Shown piece by piece: positions 1 to 7,852 of a DNA stretch of 56,037 nucleotides. The DNA comes from an uncultured Ilumatobacter sp. (GTDB lineage Bacteria > Actinomycetota > Acidimicrobiia > Acidimicrobiales > Ilumatobacteraceae): contig CALKNK010000031.1 of NCBI GenBank assembly GCA_938091165.1, positions 1 through 56,037 of the forward strand. The letters run 5' to 3'. A program made the translations under genes and the position numbers. Position 1 is the stretch's first letter; each line of letters begins with the position of its first letter. A model generated the notes under the pieces. That model searched no databases and was not told where the DNA came from. It worked only from the letters and a program-made list of their open reading frames with translations.

Positions 1-1
1 A

Positions 2-196
2 GCGAAGAAGGTGCCAGCGAAGAAGGTGCCGGCGAAGAAGGTGCCAGCGAAGAAGGTGCCGGCAAAGAAGGTGCCGGCAAAGAAGGTGCCAGCGAAGAAG
101 GTGCCAGCGAAGAAGGTGCCGGCAAAGGAGGTGCCGGCAAAGAAGGTGCCGGCGAAGAAGGTGCCGGCGAAGAAGGTGCCAGCGAAGAAGGTGCCA
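2..196 (+). repeat. 15-bp in-frame tandem repeat encoding PAKKV units
   Basis: Thirteen consecutive 15-bp units of the form GCGAAGAAGGTGCCA lie head to tail. Units differ mainly at third codon positions (GCG/GCA, CCA/CCG, AAG/AAA), which indicates selection on the peptide after amplification. The array runs off the left edge, so the true copy number is unknown. Confidence 0.9.
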
Positions 197-244
197 GCAA
201 AAATGCCCGCCGAGAAAAAAGCCAAAACGAAAAAGGAATCCTGA
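2..244 (+). CDS. Lysine-rich C-terminal tail of a protein truncated by the window edge
   Basis: The frame is open from base 2 and ends in TGA at 242-244, so only the C-terminus of a longer protein is present; the GTG at 11 is an internal valine codon of the repeat. The visible part is about 13 copies of a pentapeptide of the type PAKKV, followed by a short Lys-rich end (PAEKKAKTKKES). Such basic Ala/Lys/Pro tails in Actinobacteria bind DNA or RNA and are found on topoisomerase I, HU/HupB-type histone-like proteins and some RNA-processing enzymes; nothing here says which. One repeat has Lys to Glu (PAKEV, near base 126). The next gene starts two bases after the stop, so the two may be co-transcribed. 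Confidence 0.7.
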   Translation, partial: AKKVPAKKVPAKKVPAKKVPAKKVPAKKVPAKKVPAKKVPAKEVPAKKVPAKKVPAKKVPAKKVPAKMPAEKKAKTKKES

Positions 245-246
245 CG

Positions 247-1017
247 ATGCGTATTGTCACCTGGAACGTCAACTCGTTGCGCGCCCGACAGGAACGCGTT
301 GAGGCATGGCTAGCAGAAGTCCGACCCGACGTCCTCTTAATTCAGGAGACGAAGCTCGCCGATGACGCTTTCCCTACGCTTGCCTTTGAAGCAATGGGGT
401 ATACGTGCGCCCACCACGGCCAAGGCCAATGGAACGGAGTCGCCATCCTGTCGAAGGTCGGCCTCACCGACGTGGTGTCGAATTTCGCAGACGGAATCGA
501 ACCCGACCCTGACGCGCGTATCATCACCGCCACTTGCGGCGGTGTCCGGGTCGCCAGCGTCTACGTGCCCAACGGCCGTTCGCTTGACGACGACCACTAC
601 AGCTACAAGCTCGACTGGCTCCACCGCCTAAAGCAGCACCTCGACGCAGACGCCTCCCCGGACCAAGACATCATCATCGGCGGCGACTACAACATTGCTC
701 CCGACGACCGAGACGTGCCTGACCCCGCGAAGCTTGAAGGCGCGACGCACGTCAGCCAAGCAGAGCGGGATCGCCTGACTGAACTTGAGGCATGGGGACT
801 CTCCGATGCCTTTCGCCATTTTCATAACGGCGACAAGATGTACTCCTGGTGGGACTACCGAGGCGGGGACTTTCATCAGGGTCGTGGAATGCGGATCGAC
901 CTGTTGTTGTGCAGTTCCTCAATTATCAAACGCGCCAACTGGTGCATCGTTGACCGCAACGCTCGCAAGGGTAAGTCGCCGAGCGATCACGCACCCGTAA
1001 TGGTCGATATCGACTGA
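247..1017 (+). CDS. xth: Exodeoxyribonuclease III (AP endonuclease family)
   Basis: 256 residues, normal length for the ExoIII branch of the endonuclease/exonuclease/phosphatase fold. Visible active-site motifs are TWNVNSLRAR at the N-terminus (Asn7), the metal-binding Glu in LIQETKL (about residue 35), GGDYNIAPDD in the middle, and the terminal SDHAPV with the catalytic His. The family cleaves DNA 5' of abasic sites and degrades 3' ends during base excision repair in the cytoplasm. ATG at 247 follows the previous stop by two bases. The 3' end overlaps the end of the convergent helicase gene by 31 bp. Confidence 0.93.
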   Translation: MRIVTWNVNSLRARQERVEAWLAEVRPDVLLIQETKLADDAFPTLAFEAMGYTCAHHGQGQWNGVAILSKVGLTDVVSNFADGIEPDPDARIITATCGGVRVASVYVPNGRSLDDDHYSYKLDWLHRLKQHLDADASPDQDIIIGGDYNIAPDDRDVPDPAKLEGATHVSQAERDRLTELEAWGLSDAFRHFHNGDKMYSWWDYRGGDFHQGRGMRIDLLLCSSSIIKRANWCIVDRNARKGKSPSDHAPVMVDID

Positions 1018-2966
1018 CTAACGAGCGGGAGAATCTGATCTGCCAAACGCGCAGCCATGATGGGACCGAACGAGGTAATGGCTTCCAACTCGGCCACAGT
1101 CGTCGGCTTACTACTAGCGATCGAGTTGAGGTCGCGGTCGCTGCACAGCTGCGACGGCAGAACATCTGCTTTGCGAGCTGATTCGTTGCGCCATGTACGG
1201 AGCGCAGACAGCGTCAGGTCAACCTGCGCCCGCCGTTTTCTGTGAAGCTCACGTGGCAGGGGAGCAGCCGCAGGCTCGGCAAAGTCAAGATCCACCACGA
1301 ATGGACTCGGCGTACGGGCATACCCGCCACGACGTTGCGACCGAGTGAGCACCAAGCGCTCAGATGCCCGCGTAACTGCGACATACAGCAAACGAGCCTC
1401 CTCGGCCTTGGCCTCCTTGGTAGTTGCTGACTTATGCGGGACCAAACTTGACTCGACACCCGTGACGAACACGGTGTGCCACTCGCGGCCCTTCGCTGCG
1501 TGGAATGACAGCAGATCGACGCCACCATCTGAGTCGTCATCAAATGGATTGGTCATTGCAACCCAGGCCCTGAATCCGGCACCATCACCGAGTTGCTGAT
1601 CGCGTAGGTAGTCAAGCAGCGCCGCCGCCACCCGCCGCTCAGCTTCGAGGCCTTCCAGAGTCTTGTCAGCGCGAGCCTCCGCCCGCCTATCTCCCTCACT
1701 GTTGGCAAGCGCCTGCTCGGCGCGAGAAGCCACCAGCGCGTCATGGGCGTCGAGAGTGTCGTGGGCCCAGGCACGCAGCAAAGACGCCGAACCGAGTGTT
1801 GTGACCTGCCGGACAGCGGCCTGGAGCGGTGAACCGGCCGCCGTAGCTGACCGCCGAACCGAAATGCCGTGCGCTTCGAGCGCCTGCGCGAAGCTGGCAA
1901 GCTGAGCGTTGGTTCTCGCAAGCACGGCTACCTCCCCAGCACGAATAAGATTGGGATCGATTCGAAGCATCTCGTTGGCAGCGTGGCGTACCTCAGCGGC
2001 CTCGTCAGAGCCCACAAATTGCTCAACCGGCACGCCATCTCCTCGATGTGAAAAGAGTTGGTTTGGTTGATTGGCAACCGCTAACACTTGGACGCCAGCC
2101 CGAACGATCTGTGGAGTACACCGGTGGTTGAGCGGAAGGCGGACGACTTCGACACCAGGAAACCGGATCTCGACATCGATGAGTAGGGCCGGATCTGCAC
2201 CGTTAAACCCGTAAATCGCTTGAGCTGGATCACCGACAAGAAACAGGTCGTCGCGATCGGTGCGCAGCAGGTCGACAAGGCGATGTTGGAGCGGATTAAG
2301 GTCCTGAGCTTCGTCGATGAGCAGGTGTCGGAAACGCCACCGCAAAGTGTCGGCAAATTCGCGGTCGTATTCCATGTCGCGGATGACGAGGCCGAGCACA
2401 TCATCAAAGTCGATGACGCCCCGCTTGCGTTTCATGCGTTCAAAGTCGCCGAACACGGCGGCTACTCGCTCGACACCGACGTGTGGCTTGCGGCCCTCGC
2501 GGCGCGCTGTTGCGGAGTAACGGTCGGCATTTACGCCTCGTGCCGTCGCCCAGTCGATTTCCTTGATGAGACCATCGATACCGACCCGTTGTGATGAGTC
2601 AAGCACATCGCCCACAAGGCGTCGACGGTCCGAAACGACGGTCCTCGCTGGCTTCCCGGTATCAACCCACCGCTGCTTCAGAACGGCGAGCATGACCGAA
2701 TGAAACGTGCCAGCCTCCACGCGTTCGCGCATGCCTAGACGGGAGAGGCGACGCCGTAACTCGCCAGCCGCTTCTCTGGTGAAGGTCAGTGCCAATGTAT
2801 GTCGGGCATCAGCCTGCTCAGTCGCAATTCGCCACGCAATACGTCGGGTGAGCACACGAGTCTTGCCGGAGCCGGCACCGGCGATGACTGCAACAAGGCG
2901 CGACTCGGCGGTGACTGCAGAACGTTGATCCGTGTCGAGATCAGCGAGGAGGGCAGCGGGGTCCAC
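987..2966 (-). CDS. uvrD: UvrD/PcrA-family 3'-5' DNA helicase with C-terminal HRDC-like region (UvrD2-like)
   Basis: 659 residues. Walker A GAGSGKT lies at residues 30-36 after a Q-motif-like DQRSAV, and the superfamily 1 Walker B is LIDEAQD. Further motifs include GDPAQAIYGFNGA, LNHRCTP and, late, SFHAAKGREW and LLYVAVTRA. The last about 75 residues (SALRTWRNESA to the end) resemble an HRDC domain with a helix-hairpin-like AITSFGP segment, the arrangement of mycobacterial UvrD2. The usual UvrD2 cysteine cluster is not evident. It should unwind DNA in repair or replication restart. GTG at 2966 is the start; a 38-bp gap separates it from the divergent PH-domain gene. The 3' end converges on xth with a 31-bp overlap. 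Confidence 0.9.
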   Translation of the reverse strand: MDPAALLADLDTDQRSAVTAESRLVAVIAGAGSGKTRVLTRRIAWRIATEQADARHTLALTFTREAAGELRRRLSRLGMRERVEAGTFHSVMLAVLKQRWVDTGKPARTVVSDRRRLVGDVLDSSQRVGIDGLIKEIDWATARGVNADRYSATARREGRKPHVGVERVAAVFGDFERMKRKRGVIDFDDVLGLVIRDMEYDREFADTLRWRFRHLLIDEAQDLNPLQHRLVDLLRTDRDDLFLVGDPAQAIYGFNGADPALLIDVEIRFPGVEVVRLPLNHRCTPQIVRAGVQVLAVANQPNQLFSHRGDGVPVEQFVGSDEAAEVRHAANEMLRIDPNLIRAGEVAVLARTNAQLASFAQALEAHGISVRRSATAAGSPLQAAVRQVTTLGSASLLRAWAHDTLDAHDALVASRAEQALANSEGDRRAEARADKTLEGLEAERRVAAALLDYLRDQQLGDGAGFRAWVAMTNPFDDDSDGGVDLLSFHAAKGREWHTVFVTGVESSLVPHKSATTKEAKAEEARLLYVAVTRASERLVLTRSQRRGGYARTPSPFVVDLDFAEPAAAPLPRELHRKRRAQVDLTLSALRTWRNESARKADVLPSQLCSDRDLNSIASSKPTTVAELEAITSFGPIMAARLADQILPLVSQSISTITGA

Positions 2967-3004
2967 AACCGTTACCCTAGGCCCGCTTTGGATACGCTGC
3001 GATC

Positions 3005-3634
3005 ATGCCCTACCCGAGCAAGCTGCTCAACGATTACGAAACCGTGGCAGTTGACCTCCATCCACATTGGTGGTACTTCGCTCAGCCAGTTGCTGCTCTT
3101 ATTGGGTCGATGCTTCTCGGCGTTCTTGCGAAAATCTACACCGACGGCACCGGCACGCCGCGCGTTGCGCTTGTCTACTTCGTTATCGCACTCATCGTTG
3201 CAAGCATGGCTTGGGTCGTCGTTCGGTACCTCAAATGGACGACAACAAGCTTTGTGATTACCTCCGACCGTCTGATCTTTCGCACTGGCGTCGTCTCGAA
3301 AATGGGTGTCGAGATTCCGCTCGAGCGCGTCAACGCCATTCACTTCAGCCAGAAAGTTTTCGAACGTCTCATCGGGGCTGGAGACCTGATCATCGAGTCG
3401 GGGGGTGAAGACGGCCAGCAACGGTTCACCGACATCCGACGACCAGATCAAATGCAGAAAGCCATTCACGCTCAAAAAGAAGCACATGACGAACGTCGCT
3501 TTCCAGTTAGCAACGGCGATGTCGGCAGTATCAACGTGGCCGGTCAACTTGAAAAGCTAGAGGGCATGCTTAAACGAGGAACATTGACTGCCGAAGAGTT
3601 CCAATGGCAGAAAGACAAACTGTTCGGTCACTGA
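3005..3634 (+). CDS. Membrane protein with bacterial PH domain and C-terminal SHOCT motif
   Basis: 209 residues. Two hydrophobic segments (about 25-43 and 53-74) are followed by a bacterial PH domain of the YdbS/YdbT type (about 78-157; TSDRLIFRTGVVSK, IPLERVNAI, GAGDLIIESG). The last 28 residues match the SHOCT pattern (LEKLEGMLKRGTLTAEEF), a short helical motif often found at the ends of bacterial membrane proteins and thought to mediate oligomerisation. The substrate or role is unknown. The stop overlaps the next start (ATGA at 3632-3636), so the two are probably translated together. Confidence 0.8.
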   Translation: MPYPSKLLNDYETVAVDLHPHWWYFAQPVAALIGSMLLGVLAKIYTDGTGTPRVALVYFVIALIVASMAWVVVRYLKWTTTSFVITSDRLIFRTGVVSKMGVEIPLERVNAIHFSQKVFERLIGAGDLIIESGGEDGQQRFTDIRRPDQMQKAIHAQKEAHDERRFPVSNGDVGSINVAGQLEKLEGMLKRGTLTAEEFQWQKDKLFGH

Positions 3635-4317
3635 TGCGCATTGTCAGCCTTGTTCCATCGAGTACCGAGACGCTGATCCATCTTGGAGCTAACGTCGTCG
3701 CGTGTACGCGATTTTGCGAACAGCCGCACCTCGGCAACGTCGGCGGAACCAAGAACCCTGACATCAACGCGATCGTTGCGCTGGCGCCCGATATTGTCAT
3801 CCTGGATCAGGAGGAGAACCGCCAAGAGGATGCTGCGGCGTTAAAGGAAGCCGGGCTTGAACTCTTCGTCAGCGACGTGGTCACGCTTGCTGATGCGTTG
3901 GAGTTGATCCAAGATTTGGAGACGCTGATCGGTGGGACGCCAACACCTAACGTTGCGCCCGAAGTAACGCCTATCGGGCTGTCCATTTTTGTCCCGATCT
4001 GGCGGCGGCCATGGATGTCGATTAGCGGCCGGACCTACGGGGCCTCTCTGCTCAACCACCTCGGATGCACGTTGGTGACTGCGGAAGCGGACGACACCTA
4101 CCCGGAAGTTCAACTTGATGAGGTCAGCGCTTTGGCGCCTGACGTGATTGCTGTGCCAAGCGAACCCTATGAGTTCAACGACACACACCTCGTTGAACTC
4201 CGGAATTCGTCACCGGACTCGACCATCGTCCGAGTCGACGGACAAGATCTTTTTTGGTGGGGAAGTAGAACACCGAGCGCAATCACCCGCCTGCATGATG
4301 CGCTGAACCCACTGTGA
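3634..4317 (+). CDS. BtuF/TroA-like helical-backbone binding-fold protein without signal peptide
   Basis: 227 residues from ATG at 3634, chosen because it overlaps the upstream stop (ATGA) and places MRIVSLVPSSTE at the N-terminus, the usual beginning of the mature fold of cobalamin- or siderophore-binding proteins. ALAPDIVILDQEE and EVSALAPDVIAVPSEPY are the two characteristic half-repeats. No signal peptide or lipobox is present and no ABC permease or ATPase is adjacent, so it looks cytosolic or orphaned. The family binds corrinoids or chelated metals; the ligand here cannot be read from sequence. An in-frame start at 3604 would only add ten residues overlapping the PH gene. Confidence 0.75.
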   Translation: MRIVSLVPSSTETLIHLGANVVACTRFCEQPHLGNVGGTKNPDINAIVALAPDIVILDQEENRQEDAAALKEAGLELFVSDVVTLADALELIQDLETLIGGTPTPNVAPEVTPIGLSIFVPIWRRPWMSISGRTYGASLLNHLGCTLVTAEADDTYPEVQLDEVSALAPDVIAVPSEPYEFNDTHLVELRNSSPDSTIVRVDGQDLFWWGSRTPSAITRLHDALNPL

Positions 4318-4328
4318 CGACGGCAGCC

Positions 4329-5330
4329 TCAATCAATCCGCCGCGCCCCGGCAGACGGAGAGACGATCCACCCGTCTTCTAAGGCTCCACGCTGACAGAT
4401 AGCGACGATGCAGCCTCCGAACCCCCCGCCAGTCATTCGTGCGCCGAAGACGCCAGGCGTGGTGACGATTCCATCGACGGCTGCGTCCATCTGCGCAGTG
4501 GACACATCAAAATCATCGCGCAGACTGGCGTGTCCCTCGGTGATGATCCGGCCAGCCTCGACGTAATCGCCGATGCCGAGCGCAGCGGCGAAATCGCGGA
4601 CTCGCTGATTCTCGTTGACGACGTGGCGGGCGCGGCGTCGAATGATGTCCTCGGAGATTCGTTCGACGTCATCAAGCGTCGCCAGTCGCAGGGGTCCGAT
4701 CTCATCCTCGGCTCGCTTGCATTCGGCGACACGGTCGCCGTATTCGGATCCCTCTAGGGTGCGATGTGCGATGAATCGAACCACGACATCGATGTCGCGC
4801 GGAACAGCGTGCGGGGTGACGCTGAGGCCGTGGCAGTCGATGAGCGTCGCGTGTCCGGCAACCCCGGCCGCGATCGAAAGCTGATCCATGATGCCTGTCG
4901 GCACGCCAGTTGCCCGGTGCTCGGCCCGTTGTGCTGCCTGGCTCAGTTCGAGTGGGGTCCCCTCAAAGCCGAGCGCGAGACCGGTAGCGCATTCGAGCGC
5001 TGCACTGGAGGACAACCCGGCACCGGCCGGAATGTCCGACAAGACGTGACCGCGTAGGCCTTGCGTCGCTCTGAGCTCGGCTGCCATCGCGGCGATGTAG
5101 GAGCCCCAGTGCGGCTCAACAGCGTTCGGTGCGCCGTCGAAAGGCAAGGAAATTGAGAGCACTCCAGGCACACCGTCGGAGGTCAATTCGACTACGCCGT
5201 CAGCAGCGGTGTACGAGAGTGTGATCCCTCGATTAATTGCCATAGGGAACACCAACCCGCCGGTGTAGTCCGTATGTTCGCCGATCAGGTTCACTCGACC
5301 AGGGGCATGCACGCGCAGTGTTTCAGACAC
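4329..5330 (-). CDS. galK: Galactokinase (GHMP kinase family)
   Basis: About 333 residues. The galactokinase signature APGRVNLIGEHTDY is near the N-terminus, the GHMP ATP-binding motif PAGAGLSSSAA is in the middle and the third motif TGGGFGGC is near the C-terminus. The reaction is ATP plus D-galactose to galactose 1-phosphate (Leloir pathway); no galT or galE lies nearby. The frame is open up to 5456, but that extension overlaps the divergent hydrolase gene, so I chose GTG at 5330, twelve codons before the signature end; GTG at 5360 is the alternative. It is slightly short for the family (about 380). Confidence 0.88.
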   Translation of the reverse strand: MSETLRVHAPGRVNLIGEHTDYTGGLVFPMAINRGITLSYTAADGVVELTSDGVPGVLSISLPFDGAPNAVEPHWGSYIAAMAAELRATQGLRGHVLSDIPAGAGLSSSAALECATGLALGFEGTPLELSQAAQRAEHRATGVPTGIMDQLSIAAGVAGHATLIDCHGLSVTPHAVPRDIDVVVRFIAHRTLEGSEYGDRVAECKRAEDEIGPLRLATLDDVERISEDIIRRRARHVVNENQRVRDFAAALGIGDYVEAGRIITEGHASLRDDFDVSTAQMDAAVDGIVTTPGVFGARMTGGGFGGCIVAICQRGALEDGWIVSPSAGARRID

Positions 5331-5370
5331 GCTGAGAAGGTATCGGCTGACTTCTGCCACACTGCGTTCT

Positions 5371-6267
5371 ATGCCAAGCGCCGCTCTGGGATCTGGAGTC
5401 GAACTCGAATACAACACTTTCGGCGATCCCGGAAATCCAACTTTGCTCCTGGTCAATGGTTACACGAGCCAGATGATCGTGTGGGAGCAAGAACTTCTCG
5501 GCGGTCTTGTAGCGCAGGGATTGCACGTTGTCATTTACGACAATCGAGACGTCGGCCTCTCTACGAAGTTCGACGGCCAACTCGTCGACCCGATGCAGGT
5601 TCTGCAGTCATTGAGAGCTGGCGAGCAGGTCGATGTGCCGTACACGCTGAGTGATATGGCGGCCGATGGCATTGATTTATTGAGTCACCTAGGCATTGAC
5701 CGCGCGCACATCGCTGGCGTCTCGATGGGCGGAATGATCGTGCAAATGATGGCAATCGAACATCCAACTCGCGTCATCAGCTTGACGTCAATCATGAGTA
5801 GTCCAAGTGACCCAAAGGTCGGCCGACCGTCTGCCGAAGCGTTGAAGGCGCTCCTGGCACCGCCGCCCACTGAGCGCAATGCCTATATAGAGCAGGCAAC
5901 CCGTGCCCGGGTCTGGCTGTCGAAGAAGTACTACTCCGAGGAAGGAACCAAAAATCGCTCAGCGCGGCAATTCGACCGCCTCTTCTATCCCGAAGGGTTC
6001 ACCCGGCAGCTCGCCGCAATCTACGCGACCGGTGACCGGAGCGATCGGCTTCGGAGGCTTGATGTTCCGACGCTCGTAATGCATGGTCGCGACGACGAAC
6101 TGATCACCCCCTCGGGTGGCGAACGAACAGCAGAGCTCATCGCCGGCGCCAACTATCTTCTGATGTCGGATATGGGTCACGACTTGCCCGTCCAGCTCAC
6201 CCCCGTTTTTGCCGAGGCCATCGGCGGACACATCCGTACCGCTACTCACTCCACCCAAAACTACTGA
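5371..6267 (+). CDS. Alpha/beta-hydrolase fold protein
   Basis: 298 residues with a complete hydrolase triad: nucleophile Ser118 in GVSMGG, acid in MHGRDDELI (Asp241/242) and His270 in DMGHDLP. The oxyanion segment VNGYTSQM and the YDNRDVGLS block (residues 56-64) place it with esterase or lactonase-like members related to RdmC-type methylesterases. No signal peptide, so cytoplasmic. The substrate is unknown. ATG at 5371 lies 40 bp from the divergent galK start, and the following CoA-transferase-family gene begins 12 bp after its stop, suggesting a two-gene operon. Confidence 0.85.
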   Translation: MPSAALGSGVELEYNTFGDPGNPTLLLVNGYTSQMIVWEQELLGGLVAQGLHVVIYDNRDVGLSTKFDGQLVDPMQVLQSLRAGEQVDVPYTLSDMAADGIDLLSHLGIDRAHIAGVSMGGMIVQMMAIEHPTRVISLTSIMSSPSDPKVGRPSAEALKALLAPPPTERNAYIEQATRARVWLSKKYYSEEGTKNRSARQFDRLFYPEGFTRQLAAIYATGDRSDRLRRLDVPTLVMHGRDDELITPSGGERTAELIAGANYLLMSDMGHDLPVQLTPVFAEAIGGHIRTATHSTQNY

Positions 6268-6279
6268 ACTGAGGAACTC

Positions 6280-7440
6280 ATGCCTGGACCGCTCGCAGGA
6301 CTCCGCGTCATCGAAATTGCCGGAATCGGACCCGGACCGTTTGCTGCCATGTTGCTGAGCGACCTCGGCGCCGAAGTCATTCGCGTTGAACGTGCCGGTG
6401 CAGTGCGTGGTGCCACGCATGACAAACCAGCAGGCGATGTCAGCCTTCGTGGCCGTAGAAACATTGCTATCGATCTTAAACATCCCGACGGCGTCGCTAC
6501 GTTACTGAATCTCGTTGCCTCCGCCGACGCGCTGATCGAAGGCTTCCGTCCTGGAGTTATGGAACGACTCGGAGTCGGGCCCGACGAATGCTTGGAACAA
6601 AACCCAAAGTTGGTGTTCGGGCGCATGACTGGTTGGGGCCAAGAAGGTCCGTATGCGCAAGCCGCTGGACATGACATCAACTACATCTCGCTCGCCGGCG
6701 CGCTGGCGCACTTCGGGCGTGCCGACGAAGCGCCGGTTCCACCGCTCAACATGGTGGGCGATTTCGGCGGAGGCGGCATGTTCCTTGCGCTGGGTGTAGT
6801 CGCAGCGATGCTGGAGGCTAAAGGGAGCGGACAAGGCCAAATTGTTGACACGGCAATGGTCGACGGAACCGCCATTTTGATGACGATGTTCTGGTCTATG
6901 AAGGCCGCTGGCATCTTCGATGAAGATCACCGTGGCACCAACCTGCTCGACACCGGAGCGCACTTCTACGACGTCTACGAGTGTTCCGACAGTCGATACA
7001 TTTCCATTGGCTCGATCGAGCCGCAGTTTTACGCAGAGTTGATGAGGCTCACAGGGCTTGAGGATGACGAGCAGTTTTCACGCCAGATGGATGCCACGCA
7101 ATGGCCTGAACTGAAGATGCGGATCGCCGAACTCTTCAAAACTAAGACCCGTGAAGAGTGGTGCGAGCTTATGGAGATGACCGATGTGTGCTTCGCTCCC
7201 GTCCTCACGATGAGCGAGGCAGCAGAGCACCCGCACAACGTCGACCGGCAAACGTTCATCGAACTCGGCGGCGTCACACAACCAGCGCCGGCGCCGCGAT
7301 TCAGCCGAACCGCTGCCGTTGTTGAGGAGTTGCCGGCACACCCTGGCCAACACAGCAGAGAGATCCTGGCCGATTGGGGCGTCGATGCAGACCAAGTTGA
7401 TGCCCTTCTTGAATCGGGAGCTGTGCGTCACGCCGAATAA
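6280..7440 (+). CDS. mcr: Alpha-methylacyl-CoA racemase-type enzyme (CoA-transferase family III)
   Basis: 386 residues. The N-terminus (GPLAGLRVIEIAGIGPGPFAAM) and the LGAEVIRVER block are typical of CaiB/BaiF proteins. His131 in GHDINY and Asp161 in GDFGGGG are 30 residues apart, the same spacing as the catalytic His/Asp pair of mycobacterial MCR, which favours racemase over CoA transferase. It would epimerise (2R)- and (2S)-methylacyl-CoA during branched-chain lipid or sterol side-chain degradation. Start ATG 6280 follows TGAGGAAC, a weak ribosome-binding site. Confidence 0.87.
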   Translation: MPGPLAGLRVIEIAGIGPGPFAAMLLSDLGAEVIRVERAGAVRGATHDKPAGDVSLRGRRNIAIDLKHPDGVATLLNLVASADALIEGFRPGVMERLGVGPDECLEQNPKLVFGRMTGWGQEGPYAQAAGHDINYISLAGALAHFGRADEAPVPPLNMVGDFGGGGMFLALGVVAAMLEAKGSGQGQIVDTAMVDGTAILMTMFWSMKAAGIFDEDHRGTNLLDTGAHFYDVYECSDSRYISIGSIEPQFYAELMRLTGLEDDEQFSRQMDATQWPELKMRIAELFKTKTREEWCELMEMTDVCFAPVLTMSEAAEHPHNVDRQTFIELGGVTQPAPAPRFSRTAAVVEELPAHPGQHSREILADWGVDADQVDALLESGAVRHAE

Positions 7441-7852
7441 GAGTTTGACCAGCATGGCAGTATCGAGGTGCCGCAACGTCGGCGATGTCAACTTGCGCCT
7501 GCTTTCATGCCCGCATGTCAGAAACAAAACGCCAGAAGCTGCTCGGCGCCGCAAGGGCCACCTCAAACCCCAGCTTTTCCGGACGCCGTATCGAATCAAT
7601 CTGCACCGAAGCCATCTTCCACTAAAGGAACTCACGCCGAGCTCAACTCGCCACACAACGAGCCAAACAAAGAGAAGCATCCCGCTCTCGCTGAGGTCGC
7701 TTTCAGTGCCGGACCAACTTGTCAATTGACGGGCCCGAACGCAGATATCAGACCTCTTTCGACCTGCCAACGCGTGCAGTCGTCGGCGACCTCAAAGCTG
7801 CAGCCCAGCCTGTTCCATGTCTGCGGAAAGATAGCTCCCGGCTAGAATTGAT
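7441..7852. other. 412-bp intergenic region before the CotH gene
   Basis: I see no convincing gene or RNA. A plus-strand frame is open from 7468 to 7845, but its product is low-complexity Pro/Ser/Gln/Lys-rich, has no ribosome-binding site and resembles no family. TAGAAT at 7843-7848 is a plausible -10 element for the CotH gene, with no good -35 partner. Confidence 0.5.

Noticed and set aside
2..196. Regular repeats as a CRISPR array
   Set aside because: Units are 15 bp, contiguous and without spacers, and are clearly an in-frame coding repeat.
7468..7845. 125-codon open frame in the gap before the CotH gene
   Set aside because: Low-complexity product, no ribosome-binding site, no similarity to any family I know.
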